Positions 50,132-63,285 of a stretch of 64,000 bases of DNA are shown one piece after another. This DNA is from Dolomedes plantarius (Eukaryota; Arthropoda; Arachnida; Araneae; Dolomedidae). The notes beneath the pieces are model-generated. The model was given only the letters and a program-made list of their open reading frames with translations, was not told the origin of the DNA and did no database searches. The stretch covers positions 92,532,733 through 92,596,732 of the forward strand of contig OU015498.1 of the NCBI GenBank assembly GCA_907164885.2, written 5' to 3'. Position 1 is the first letter of the stretch. Every line of letters starts with the position of its first letter. The position numbers and the translations under genes were made by a program.

Positions 50132-51970
50132 GCGTGAAGCAATTGAGCTTTTTGCATATAAAAGGGGAATTCAGTTCGTTCCGTCTTTAAAACTTTTCAA
50201 TAATTTTTTAAAGCAAGGCAGTGAGTGTATGTATTTTACACTTGTATGTATGTATTTTAGTGTATGTATTTTAGCGCTTTGTTTATGCAAGGCAGTGTAT
50301 GTATGCCTGAAACCCCAAAACGGAACTTTTTCACTCCAAAAATCATACCTGACTAAAAATGGTTAAATATAATTCAATAAAATGTTCGTTTATCTTCTAA
50401 TAATATACTTTATGATCATCTTGTACTTAGGTGGACTTGAATTTTTCCGTTTTGTTTTGTTTTGTTTCAAACACATTTCAGGTATTAAAGTTGTGAAGTC
50501 TTTTTCTGTGGTAAGAAATGCTATGGAGCTATGAAATTAGTCATACATGCAATCATCTGGTTTTAAAATATATGGGTATTATTTTAAAATATAATAATCT
50601 TAAAATTGTGATCGTTTTACAGGTAGAATAAATGTGAATTTATTTTAAAAAAAAATCGTAACATAAAACCAAAATCACATTAACTTATTACAGAACTACA
50701 AAGATATTACATGGTTACTGTAGAAATTTAAAGTTATCTTAGTCCAGTACATTTCGTTTTAACATAGCGTTCGAAAATAATTGTAAATAACTTGTAAGGA
50801 TTTGTAGATTTACTTTTGGAGCCTGATATACGAAATTTAAGTGAGGATTGTTCTCTAGGTTTATTTTATTTAATTATAAATTAAATGCTTTGGGTTGAAA
50901 CAAAGGACGAAATTGTTGAAATATATTGATAATTACAATTAGCTGATTTAATAAATTTTATTTCATTATGAATATTTATTGAAAAGTTGTTGTTAAAAAA
51001 TTTTTAGTTAGATTATATAATGGTGTTGCAAAATAAATAGCTCAATGTCATTTAATATAAAAAGACGTTTCTCATACATGAAAAGTTTATTAAGATCAAA
51101 ATTATACGTAACATTGGAAACAAGACATAAATATTAATAATATCACAAAATTATGATAAAATCAATACATTTCTTACTTCCTTTGAAAAAAATTGTTAGC
51201 TTGAAAAAAATATGCGTTTTTTTATCTGTATGGGATGAAGAAGTATGTGCTATTGTAAGGAAATTACATCTACTTGTGACTTACCATCAAATATAGGAAT
51301 CTTTAACTGGGAAATTTAAACATTATGTCTCCTTGAAGTATAATTTGTGATGTCTTAAAATATCGTATGAATTACATATACGGTTTCAAAATGAAAGTTC
51401 ATACAGATCCATTTCACAGATTTACATTTATCTTGTATGAATAAAAATTAAATGCTTTGGGTTGTTAAAAGGAAATATATGTTGTAAGCTGATTTAATAA
51501 GTGAAACTCGTTGAGTTAATAAAATTTACTTCGCCATGCATTTTTATTTAATAACAGTTGTTCAGATATAAATTTTTAATCCAGAATATCTCGTGAAGTT
51601 GAAGAAGTTCGATGTCATATGATTGAAAAAGTATTTCCTGCGCTTTAAATGTTCAATTAGATCAAACTTGCATTTTGTGTAAATAAAAAGAGCAAAAATT
51701 ATTTACATCAAGAAATAATGGCCGCTTTTATAGACTTGGCCCTTTGTTTTAAAGAAAAAAAGTTAAACAGGAATTTTAGAATGAAAGGTTTATTTGTTTC
51801 CATAAGATACGCATGTATACAATATAACTATTTTGATAATCAAGAAATTTTTGCAAATAGTCTCTTAGAAATAATAAATAGTCTCTTAGTAATAGAAATG
51901 GAGCTGACAGGACTAATAAGTTTTTTTTTCAAGCAGAAGCATTTGTCGTGTTGACATTCGATTATAATTC
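50132..51970. other. No gene; one diverged duplication
   Basis: ATTAAATGCTTTGGGTTG occurs at about 50881 and 51449, each followed by related AGCTGATTTAATAA and GATGTCAT/CAATGTCAT-type sequence, suggesting a diverged direct duplication about 570 bp apart. A 79-codon frame at 50127-50366 is unrecognised. Confidence 0.45.
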
Positions 51971-51975
51971 ACCAC

Positions 51976-52140
51976 AGTTTGCTGGCCATTTTATTATGGG
52001 GGCACGATATAGGCGGACCAGCATTACCCCTTATGAAGAGACGACACAAACGGAGGTATTTTAGTGGCGACGCCGGGATTTGATCCCAGCATCCTCAGCA
52101 CCGAAAGCAAGCGCGCTGTACCACAGGGCCACCACAAGCC
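51976..52140 (-). mobile_element. tRNA-headed SINE, minus strand
   Basis: Reverse complement: head with A-box-like TGTGGTACAGCG and B-box-like GGGATCAAATCCC, then CGGCGTCGCCAC. The body has TCCGCCTATATCGTGCCCCC, shared with the fragments at 10955 and 26841. It could be mistaken for a tRNA gene, but the stems do not close. Confidence 0.65.
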
Positions 52141-52325
52141 TGGACTAATAAATAGACAAGTGAAAATTGCACGTGCATTATTAAAGCTTTTGTACTGATA
52201 CAATTTACAATATTGGTTGTAAACGATTTCTTTTGTGAAAGCTACCTAATGTTCTGTAGTACGAAAGTTGGTTAGCTTTTTCTCCAATAATTACTCTCTT
52301 ATCTCTCTCTCTCTCTATCTATCTA

Positions 52326-52378
<53 letters not shown>

Positions 52379-52985
52379 CAGTTTCGTAACTGACTGATTG
52401 ACAGACAGACAACGCAGAGACCAAACCGGTAGACCTAAAGGGCTGAAATTTTTCATGGCGATTCTTCTTATAGTGTAGGGGTGCACTAAGAAATATTTTA
52501 AAAAATTCTTCTTAAATTTCTGAGAATTAAATTTTTAAGCAGTAACTTTTTTTAAGTTCGCATTTGAAATAATAATCTTAGGGTTATAAAAGTTATATCA
52601 AGGGAAACATCATAAAAATTCTTTTAAAATGAACCATTTTCGAATCCTTGCCCCCATTTTCTGATTGTTGGTGAATTTTTAAAGATTAATTTTTAGAAAT
52701 CAATTTATTAAATGCAGATCACGTGGTTTCTTTTCTTTTTGTGATACTTTAAATTAATTTTTCGTCACGTGCATAACAACGAAATAAATTGACAAAAAAT
52801 ATTATGATACTGTAAAAGATAAAATTTAACCACTTGACTAATTGAGATGGAAATTTTTAAAGAATTTAATTCAAATTAGTGCGTTTTATGGATATCAAAC
52901 TTACAAATTAATTGCATGCATTGTCCGTTGTATTTAATTTGAATATTTTCTACTACATTATTTTGTCTATAAAATATCCGTTACG

Positions 52986-53020
<35 letters not shown>

Positions 53021-53144
53021 GCATTAATGGCATAAATTGACCTTTGTATATATTATCAATAGTTTTTGGGCATTAATTGCATACATTGACCGTTGTATAT
53101 TTAATTTGAATGTACTCCGTGGCGAAGCACGAGTATTCAGCTAA
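52326..53144 (+). mobile_element. Helitron-like element, family 1 copy 1
   Basis: It starts TCTATATATA (52326, expanded by TA repeats to 52377), then GTAACTGACTGA, and ends with stem CGTG/CACG, GTATTCAG and CTAA (53141-53144) before a host T. The body aligns with copies at 53736, 57788 and 59335 (GGGCTGAAATTTT, ATTCTTCTTATAGTG, CATTGACCGTTG). A TA run lies inside near 52990-53018. Non-coding, 819 bp. Confidence 0.72.
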
Positions 53145-53735
53145 TATATGTATATATGACACAAATATTCCATACATCTGACAAAAATATTCGGGAAATA
53201 GAAATACATCTGTGCATAGGAATATACGGTTAGAGCGTCAGCTTTTAAGCCAAAATATTATGCCTCCCACCAAGAAAATGGTCCACTTTATCAATCATGA
53301 CAGCCTTTACTCCGTATCAAAACTGAGTGTTTGGCGTATGGGAGTCGAGCCGCGCCAGTGAAAAATAACCGTGGGGAGAGGGCAAACCTTACTCGGTGAA
53401 GTTCTCCCGATTTCTATCTGCTTCACTCCCCCGGGGCGCTACCGGCCATTACACTGTCAGAAGCAATCAGGGGAAAAAGCCTCCCCGAGAGATGCCCGGA
53501 GACACTGTCCAAAAGCGATTTACCTGGACGCCAGGGTGAAAATCCCTATCGGGTAAGCATTTCCGAGGAGAACTCGCCAAATTTTGCTCTTCAGCGCCCT
53601 TTTGGCAGGACTAGGATTTTTGGACAGTTACTTTTTACGTTTTCCGTGTCGTTCTTTATCCCAATGTAACTTTGCATACGGGATTCCACCAAAGAAGTCT
53701 ATCATGGAGGGGGATAAAGCTTCGTCTATTCCTAA
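53145..53735. other. Spacer between 3'-facing Helitron-like copies, GC-richer
   Basis: 53330-53600 is rich in C and G with a 61-codon frame of no known family. CTGTCAGAAGCAATC occurs here and in the spacer at 59188. 53620-53690 resembles 54712-54780 (GTGTCGTTC, CCAATGTA.CTTTGCATA). Confidence 0.4.
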
Positions 53736-53807
53736 CTAGCTTAATACCCGTGCTTCGCTACGGAGTACATTCAAATTAAATACAAAGGTCAATGTATGTA
53801 ATTAATG

Positions 53808-53870
<63 letters not shown>

Positions 53871-54565
53871 ATGTATATAATAAATACAACGGTCAATGTA
53901 TGCAATTAATGCCAAAAAATATATATATTTATAAAAACATCGTAACGGATATTTTTATAGACAAAATAATGTAGAAGAAAATATTCAAATTAAATCTAAT
54001 AGAACATACTAAAGAATATAGTGCAGTTAATATAGTACAGTTTGAGGAACATTCCTTTTAATATTTTTTTGATAATATCCAATCATCTGCCGCATTAGAA
54101 AGAAAAAAAAAATTGTAAATTTATTTCGTTGTTATGCATGTGACGCAAAATTAGTTTAAAGTATCACAAAAAGAAAAGAAACTACGTGATCAGCATTTAA
54201 TAAATTAAATTCTAAAAATTAATCTTTAAAAATTCATCAAAAATCAGAAAAGGGAGATAAAAATTCGAAAAAGATTTCATTTTAAAGGAATTTTTATGAT
54301 CTTTCTCATGATATAAGTTTTATAACCTACAAATTATTCTTTTAAATGCAAACTTTAAAGAATGTTACAAAAACAGCTTAAAAATTAAATTTTAAAAAAA
54401 TCTAAGAAGAATTTTTCAAAAATCTTTCTTAGTATACTGCTCCTACATTATAAGAAGAATCGCCATGCGAAATTTCAACCCTTTAGATCCAGCGGTTTGG
54501 TCTGTGCGTTATCTGTCAGTCAACCAGTCAGTCAGTCAGTCACGGAACTTTTTTATTTATATAGA
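53736..54565 (-). mobile_element. Helitron-like element, family 1 copy 2
   Basis: On the minus strand it starts TCTATATAAATAAAAAAGTT after A (54565) and ends with CCGTAGCGAAGCACGG, GTATTAAG, CTAG (53736-53739) and T. It includes the TCAGTCAGTCAGTC tract, and an internal TA run at 53811-53868 flanked by two copies of AATACAA.GGTCAATGTATG. Length 830 bp. Confidence 0.75.
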
Positions 54566-55084
54566 TTAGGAAATTTGGTACGCTCTTTGTCAAACAATTC
54601 TCTACACCCCATGGAACAATAACATCAGTTCATGTTATAAACAGTTTTTCTCTTTCGACACTACACAAAGTTTCTAAAGATAAGTCGGAACTCAGATTTT
54701 AAGGCTCGGATTTTTGAACATTTAATTTTTACATTCTCAGTGTCGTTCGGTATTCCAATGTATCTTTGCATAAGGAACGGATCATCCTTATGCTGCGTTC
54801 GTCGAGATATGTAATCAGTTTATCCCCCTTTTTTTACTGAAGATAAGACGAGGCATTGGCTACTTTTGTGCAAGACAACTCTTTCGTCTCTTTTTCTTGT
54901 GCTGCGTAGAATTCAGAATAAATGGAACAGAAATTTACAGGTAGCAATATAAACGGCACGTTCTTATTCCAATTTTTGCATTTGCTTAAAACGATATTCA
55001 AATTCTTGAACTGTTGTTACTCATCGTATAATTTATATTTTATGTTAGACAAACAACAGCTTTTTCATTTAATAATCTAACTCT
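54566..55084. other. No recognisable gene
   Basis: Contains the partner (54712-54780) of the direct repeat noted at 53620. Nothing else seen. Confidence 0.4.
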
Positions 55085-55335
55085 AACTCATGGCACAACA
55101 GTCCGAGTTGCTTTTCAGCACTGTGGACCAAGGCCTGCGGTGCCTATCTCTGCTTTCATGACCGTGGACTTGGGGTGCCACACAGCATATATCTCGGTCA
55201 GGTGGTCAACCTGACGCAGGAGCCCCGGAGTTAGTTTCCAAGCTTGGTCCTCATTTTATCAACCCACTCAAGGGATGAAAGGCATGAGTCGATCTTGCCC
55301 AGTCACAGGGTCGAACCTTGGACCTGAGGGAATTT
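55085..55335. repeat. GC-richer segment, possible SINE
   Basis: A compact GC-richer block of about 250 bp. Its reverse complement has GGTTCGACCCTGTGAC, a B-box-like motif. No tail or duplication was found. Confidence 0.35.
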
Positions 55336-55944
55336 AATAATCACCTCTCTAAAAATATCAAGCATTTCGACATAGGGTGCAATTCTTAATTAGCTAAACA
55401 GTACTTAACATAGAATGTTGAAGTTTACTAATGCATATTATTTTTTAACATTGTATGTTTTTTGTCTTTTTGATATGCATGATGTTAATTTAAATATTCC
55501 CGTCTGTCTAACAACTTATGAATTTAAAAAAAACCATTACCGAACGACAGAAATATTTGCAAAAGATGCTTCTACTACTAACGGTTTGAATATCGTAGCA
55601 TGATTATTCTCCCCTGCATAATTACTAAGTTTTGCTGGCTATCAGCTTTTTCGTATCTGGCGAAAATTATCCATGAAAACTAGCTTTAGAACAGACTAGA
55701 TGTGCAAATAAGCATTCCCCTTTGATCGGCAGCTTTTTTTTCTAAAAATATAATCAATGATTAGCGTTACATTGGGCTTAATATCCAATGCTAAGTAAGC
55801 GAAAGGAATGTGTTGTGTTGTTTTTGTGGAACATCCCCAAAAACTAGCAGGGCTCTATCAGGTCCATAACATTGTACATCCTAATTCAAAATGATTACGG
55901 ATACCTCTGCTTTCGCATATCAGTCCATGTCTAACTTAAGCCCA

Positions 55945-56078
55945 GCGCTGCATAGCAATACCTGCAAACTTAGCCGAGGGTCTATTTCCCCTGTTCGGTC
56001 AATGAATAGTATAGGCCTGGTTGCTGGATGGACAGTACAGATCTGCCGACCAATTTGGGCTACACGGGGCCCCCACTG
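55945..56078. repeat. Dispersed repeat, copy 2
   Basis: Partner of 9387-9500; the shared blocks are in the same order and orientation. Confidence 0.65.
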
Positions 56079-56118
56079 TACATCCTAAGGAAATCCAGAA
56101 CCATCAATGGATTGGCAG

Positions 56119-57121
56119 CTAGATCTCGCATGGAGAGCAGGTAAGCAAGAATATGTTCCGGGGTAGCCCACTCAGTAGAACACTTGGAGCAGACTTAGAA
56201 CCCTCAGAATACGTCAAAGATCTAAAATGCCCGCTGAAAAAGCGCGTAAGAATGGTTTGATCTTGCCTGTTATAACTAAGTGCCAGAGAGCCACTCGTAC
56301 TATTACTCTGATACCAGTGATGCACCAGTGGAACGAGCCAAGTGGTTTTACTTTTGCATTTAGTTCTGGAAAACATTTAGCTCTAGGAAAAAAAGCTCTG
56401 GAAAAAAAGCTCTGGGAATGTAAAGAAGGTAAAAGAATTTCCTTCAATAGATACTTCAAAGACTTAGTCGAATGTAGTGCTTATTTAAATCAAACGGTAT
56501 GTTGTCTAAAAATATTTTTTTTCTCATTTCAACTTCGATTTTTGTACAAAGGAAACAATAAATAATCCTCATGTCTATATATAACACAAGCATGTTAAAT
56601 TAGGCTGACTGCAAGACCATGTGAGACCATTTTAGATGTGGGGTGAAAAAGATATGAATGGTCATATTGGGGGACTTGTGTATCTCTCAATGTGTATAAA
56701 TTGCCTGAATTAATGTGATAAAATTTAGTTGGCTGTTAGCCTAAACAGACAATATAAGATGCAGTTATAAATCATATTCTATTATTTACTCTCAAGTATT
56801 AGGTATTTCTTGTTTTTATTGTTCAACGCGTATTTAAAGCCCACAAAAATGCACCAATATGTTTCTGATAATTTTCCTTTTTCCGCATTAAAGTCATTAT
56901 TTGACTCTTTGCATCACACAGGAAATCAAAAAGAAAATCTACGAAGAAGGAAGTGTTCCCTATCCAAAGAAAAGAGACTGATATTTTCAAAATATTTCCT
57001 GCGCTTCGAAGTGAGATTTTTCCCTACTTCCGTCAAAAATATTTCTTCAAAGACGGGCTATCAAAGGCGATACTTTATTTTAACCAATGCATCAAATTCT
57101 CTTTTCAGGGAAAGAGCGTAG
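56119..57121. other. Two unrecognised plus-strand open frames
   Basis: 56227-56565 (112 codons, MPAEKARKNGLILPVITKCQ) and 56810-57121 (103 codons, MFLLFNAYLKPTKMHQYVSD). Both have mixed composition, but the first is also open on the minus strand. No family is recognised. An exon pair is conceivable but unsupported. Confidence 0.2.
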
Positions 57122-57124
57122 AAA

Positions 57125-57787
57125 TGTGAGAGTGCATTATAAAAGAATAGCAGTTGGACTAAAAAAAAGTGATGAAATAGCAAAGGTTTAACATTTGATA
57201 AAATATTTAATGAACCAGTAAAGTATTCATAATCTACAAAATAAGGTAAATATGAACCACTAAATGTTAAAAGACTGGATTTTGATATGTTTTAAAATAA
57301 AAGTACTAACCAAGAAGTTTTACTCGGGTTTTTCCAGACTCCAAGCAAAAATAATTTTTTCTCCTATTTTCTCCCTATGTTTGAAAGAAAAGTTCGGTCT
57401 CTACGGATAATGCAAAATAATTCCCTTAATTATATAATTGTTGTTCTCTTGTATGTTACTATACTAGGGAGTGTTGAACACATATGAAGACAATGCCAAC
57501 TGTTGATGTGTGATCATGGGTATTTAAATTTTTCATAAGATTGGGATACACACACACACACACATATGTAACAAAAGAACGGGTTTCATCTAGCTACTGC
57601 AGTATCATGTCTTTTTAGGTCAAGTTATGTGGCCACTAGAGCCTACTTACTGACAAATAAAATGCGTCTATGGAATACGTCTATGTTTCTCTCCTAAATT
57701 TTCTAAGTGCTTCCCTGGATCAACACTTGTGCCGACTGCATCTCCAATAAGTTTCACGCAACTAGTCACCCATTGTGATTTTTATCA
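57125..57787. other. No recognisable gene
   Basis: A short CA run at about 57549-57563; nothing else. Confidence 0.4.
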
Positions 57788-58677
<890 letters not shown>

Positions 58678-59334
58678 TTACATATAAAAGGGCCTTAGTA
58701 AATTTATTATATACATAAGCATATGGTATTTACAGTCTTTACATATTATGAATATGATGGGATCTTTTCCCAAGACCGACCATCATGGCGAAACGAAGCT
58801 TCTTACACACATCCTGCCTTTGAATCGACACGCGCACGGATTCTCCACTTACATTAACGCAGTGATATTTGTTGGTTCAATTTTTTTTTAAATAGTGAAC
58901 AAAATGTAGAAATGACTGTAAGAATTATTTCTCGATAAATTATTCACTTAACCCCTTTATTCTTTCCTCTAACTTGGTTAAGCAATGTTATTTTATTTAT
59001 AGACAATTTTTGTGATATCAAACGCGTTCAATAAATCACGTGATTGAGCTAAAGTTGTGAGTTCGTACGCTTTAGTGGAAGTGTCTTACGCAGATGCGCT
59101 CTCAGGAGCAACAAAATACAAAGTATACATGTCAGTAACACGCCATTTACATCCCTCTTCCCTTGAGGCTGCGGGGGTCATTAAGCTGTCAGAAGCAATC
59201 TCTTAAGAAAGAGAGTACAGCCCTAAGTTGTAGAGCCAAAGAGTGGGGAATGATTTGCTTCGATACAGGAAATTTTCGCTGGTCAGTTAGATTATAAAAT
59301 GCTTTTACATTTGATTATTTTTTTTATAAATTTA
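58678..59334. other. Spacer between 3'-facing Helitron-like copies
   Basis: CTGTCAGAAGCAATC near 59188 is shared with the 53.1-53.7 kb spacer. No gene recognised. Confidence 0.4.
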
Positions 59335-59412
59335 CTAGCTTATAAATGTACCCGCACTTCGCTACGGAGTACATTCAAATTAAATACAACGGTCAATGTA
59401 AGCAATTAATGC

Positions 59413-59467
<55 letters not shown>

Positions 59468-60154
59468 AATACGACGATCAATGTATATAATTGATGTAAA
59501 AAACAAAAAAATATATTTATAAAAAAATCGTAAGAGATATTTTTATAGACAAAATAATGTCGAAGAAAATATTCAAATTAAATCTAATAGGACATGCTAA
59601 AGAATATAGTACAGTTAATATAGTACAGTTTGAAGAACATTTCTTTTACTGTAAGTTAATATTTTTTTGGATAATGTCCAATCGTCTGCCGCATTAGCAA
59701 GGGAAAAAATATTTTTTTGTCTATTTCATTGCTATGGACATGACGATAAATTTTTTTAAAGTACCAGAAAATAAATCATGTGATCAGCATTTAATACATT
59801 AAATTCTAAAATTGAATCTTTAAAAATTCACCAAAACTCAGAAAATGGAGGTAAAGATTCGAAAAATATTTCATTTTAAAGAAATTTGTATGATCTTTCT
59901 CGTGATATAAATTTCATAACCCTCAAATTCTTATTTTAAATGCAAAATTAAAAAATAAAAGTTACTAAAACAGCTTAAAAATTTAAGTTTAAAAATCTAA
60001 GAAGAATTTTTCAAAAATCTTTCTTAGTGCACCCCTACACTATAAGAAGAATTGCCATGCAAAATTTCATTCCTTTAGGTCGAGCTGTTTTGGTCTGTGC
60101 GTTGTATGTCAGTCAGTCAATCAGTCAGTCAGTTACGGAACTGTTTTATATAGA
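59335..60154 (-). mobile_element. Helitron-like element, family 1 copy 4
   Basis: On the minus strand it starts TCTATATAAAACAGTTCCG after A (60154) and ends with CCGTAGCGAAGTGCGG, GTACATTTATAAG, CTAG (59335-59338) and T. Internal TA run at 59414-59463. Length 820 bp; the closest match by eye is copy 3. Confidence 0.77.
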
Positions 60155-60330
60155 TTTACTTGTGCAGTACGTGTCTTTTTAGTGAAGTTTAAGAACTTTG
60201 CATTTAATCCGTCATTTAAAATACGGCATAAAATAGAATTTTCGCAAAGAATTTTTTAACAATGATTTTTAGACATTTTCCGATATGTATAGTTCTTTCA
60301 CCAAACTAGAAAATATGCATCACACAATAT

Positions 60331-60953
60331 TGGTACGAATTTTGTAAATATCACATTTTGTTCCGTTAAAATAACTTCTATGGAAGAGCTCATATAGCTA
60401 TGTATTTAACATGGGAGTCTGTGGTTCTGTTTTCTTGGGTTCGTTAGGACTGAATAAAAATCTCTTCAGAAATTTCACACAAAATAAATTTATTATTTTG
60501 AAAATTCCTCATGAGTATACACAAATTCAAACATAAAAGACGCAACAACTGTCTTCTATACAGCATAAAATTCTAAAAACACAAGTCAGAATACCAAAAT
60601 TTTCAATACAATACACGCCAGTTAACGCAGTTATAACACATTCAATTCTCACTAGGAAATTGAACAGAGTTCCAATGTCAATGTCAGGTATATTTATAGA
60701 TTTGCAAAGTGCCCTCTATAGGTCAGTCACAGCTAGATGTTTCTAGAAGCTTCCAGAAAGGTTTAGTCGGCAAGTGGGCGAAATATGGTCAAATCTGGCT
60801 ACCAAAATAAATCACAAAATTCATCGCCAATTTGGCGATAACTCTCATGTTTTGCAAGCTACCCATAGACTCTCATGTATATATTGCTATAGGAGCTCTT
60901 CCACAGAAGCTATTTTAATGAAACAAAATGCGATATTTACAAAATTCGTAACA
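60331..60953 (-). mobile_element. Candidate solo LTR with inverted ends
   Basis: On the minus strand it starts TGTTACGAATTTTGTAAAT and ends ATTTACAAAATTCGTACCA, so TG...CA termini, with ATAT at 60327-60330 and 60954-60957 as a possible 4-bp duplication. A TATA-like TATAAATA lies near 60692-60699 and AATAAA near 60483-60488. The outer ~97 bp at each end are inverted copies of each other, unusual for an LTR. A long-TIR DNA element is the alternative. Confidence 0.5.
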
Positions 60954-60959
60954 ATATAT

Positions 60960-61586
60960 TCCCTTCTCTTTATGTGAAGTGAATGCACAAAAAATGAACG
61001 CACTTGTGGGAAACAAATGACCTTTTTTAAAATTTTTTGCTGCTTCACACAGGTATTGTGGCTAACATTATAGTTTCTTTTATATTCTCTGTCTTCGTTT
61101 ACCCTTTAATTATAATTTTAAGGGTTAATTTTTTCCATAAATACTCATGGGAAATAAACATTTGCAGTTCTGAAAAAGGTTTAGAAATTTCCTGCACCAC
61201 CCTCTGACTCTACCGCTAACTGAAGATTTGGTCAAGTGCTCTGAGGTAGAAATGGCAGATTCCATACAGAAAACCAGCGAAAAAAGTTACGTAGCATTCC
61301 GCAACATATCCCCCTTAATAGTGGGCACAGTTATTCTTGGCTACTAGCCAAACTGCTCTATGATGGGTGGAAGAAATCCTCACTTTGTCTATACTTTCTA
61401 TACTTTATGTGTAATAAATATCAGCAGCAATAATTAAATGGCAATAAACATTTTCTAAAGAGCACTTTACTTTACTGCTTTATATATTATTAAATAGCTT
61501 CACTCCATTTATACTTCAATATCTCAATTTGCCACAACTAGTGAATCCTTGGGTACTGACATTCCGTAGGTGAACAATAAACTTTA
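60960..61586. other. No recognisable gene
   Basis: Nothing supportable. Confidence 0.4.
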
Positions 61587-61590
61587 TTAA

Positions 61591-62969
61591 GGGTACAAAG
61601 GACCTTCAACTTCGAATATTTTAATTTTCAGTTTTTAACTCTATATACAGAATGAGAATAATTAATATTCTTTTTTAGTACATTGAAGATCCATAGAATT
61701 GAAAATAAGGATTTTTTGGCTGGATAATGCCTGTTTTAAAAAATAAAATTCAAAAGTTCAATCACTTTTCATAATGATCCATGCGCATTCCATTTCATTT
61801 AAAAAAATATTAAGGGGGTCCGGGACACATTTTAAATTTTTTTTTATTTATTGAGTTAAAATTTTGAATTTTTTTGTGATGGTTAACCATATAATTTGTA
61901 AACAAAATCACATCATAAAATTTCTCAAAAAGTGTTTAAAAAATTTTTAAATTTAAAATTTTTAATAAAAGTGAGGTAATTTAAAATCGTTATAACTCGA
62001 AATATTGTTTGTCGAATTTCAAAATTTTTCCATTTAATTAAACAGAAATATATGATTTTTAATTTTGATTCACCATTTTTTTAAATATTAATTTTTAAAA
62101 AAATTTAAAATATTTAGATGAAAATTTACAAAAAATTACAAAACTTATTTTCAAAAAAGTCATATTTTCAAAAGTAAATATTTTTTTCAAATTTGCTGAA
62201 TCAAACTTAAAGTAAAATTGTTAAAATAGACATGCTATAAGTTTTAACCATTTATCTTTAACGGTTCTTGACTTATAACAATTTAAAGCGAGAAATGGGG
62301 AAAAAACCCATCATGCAGAAAAACGCACTTAAAGGTTTAAACAACGATTGGCTACTATTAGAAAGTTGAAAAAAAAATAATAATAATTTCTCCTGTTCTA
62401 ATTAAGATAGAAACATTATTTAAATGTCATTTTAAGCGTAAAAAAACACAAAATTTTTTAATGCAATAAAAATTTTTTCGAAAATTCGTACAATTTTGTG
62501 TCCTGGACCCCTTAAATTGTTCAGTAAAAGTTTACCATATATGTATGTATAAGCATAATTGTGCATTGAATAATTTTTGTATAAATCTAAAGCTATAATT
62601 ATATTTTTTTTAATCTGCCAGTTATTTTTTTTGTTTTTGAAAGTTTTTATTTTATTTCATAGCCTATAAATTTTAAAAATATTATTTGAAAGAATCTTGC
62701 ACAGTTTTGTTACAAATGCTTCAATTTATAATCCTGAAAAATATGGACGAAATCAGAAAAAAAAATGAATGTGCATGGAGCATTTTGAAAAATTCTAGGC
62801 TTTTTGAAGAATGTTTTGAAAAACAGGTCTTTTTCTTCCACGAAAAACTTATTCGGGAATTTTAAATATTTCCAATGGGTCAAAAAAGAATATTATTTAT
62901 TGACATTTTCTATGTAGCGTAAAATATTGAAAATTAAAAGAAAAAAAGAGCTTGAAGGTCCTTTGTCAC
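61591..62969. mobile_element. TTAA-type element (copy 3) interrupted by another element
   Basis: ACAAAGGACCTTCAA at 61595-61609 is exactly inverted at 62952-62966. TTAA precedes the left end (61587-61590). The body has the family marker CCATGCGCATT and, near 62773, its inverse GCATGGAGCATTTT. Removing the inner element leaves about 677 bp, close to the 656 bp of copy 1. Confidence 0.65.
61814..62511. mobile_element. Nested TTAA MITE (GGGGTCC.GGACACA ends)
   Basis: The left end GGGGGTCCGGGACACA and right end reverse complemented GGGGTCCAGGACACA are flanked by TTAA at 61810-61813 and 62512-62515. The 698-bp body is AT-rich and non-coding. piggyBac or Kolobok class is inferred from TTAA only. 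Confidence 0.75.
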
Positions 62970-63111
62970 TGAAAGAAATTCCTTCAATTTCAGTGCTCTA
63001 TGCTCTACTAGCATAAAAAATGAGCTCTTATTATCCTTCTCCTTTATTTAAAATTGGCAGAATTTCCGAAGCATAAGAATTAAGAAGAAAACACGTAAAG
63101 TTTGTCTAGAG

Positions 63112-63285
63112 CAGTGGTTCGTAACCTTTTTAATAGTCAACACCCCCTTGAATCTGAAAATAAGCTCTAGCCCGCCCTTGAAAAATGTCTTTCTATTTTT
63201 TACTCAGGAAAAGACATTTAATGCAAGATTATTCATTGCATAAAAAATAATACATATAAAATACATACTGTATTATCTATATATA
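63112..63285. mobile_element. hAT-like terminal fragment
   Basis: CAGTGGTTCGTAACCTTTTT at 63112 closely resembles the CAGTGGTTCTCAACC termini of Charlie-type hAT elements. The opposite end is not in the window; Tc1 copy 3 begins shortly after and may interrupt it. Confidence 0.5.

Noticed and set aside
53221..53275. Lys tRNA-like GGTTAGAGCGTC
   Set aside because: The T arm and B box are missing, so it is at most a chance match or a decayed relic.
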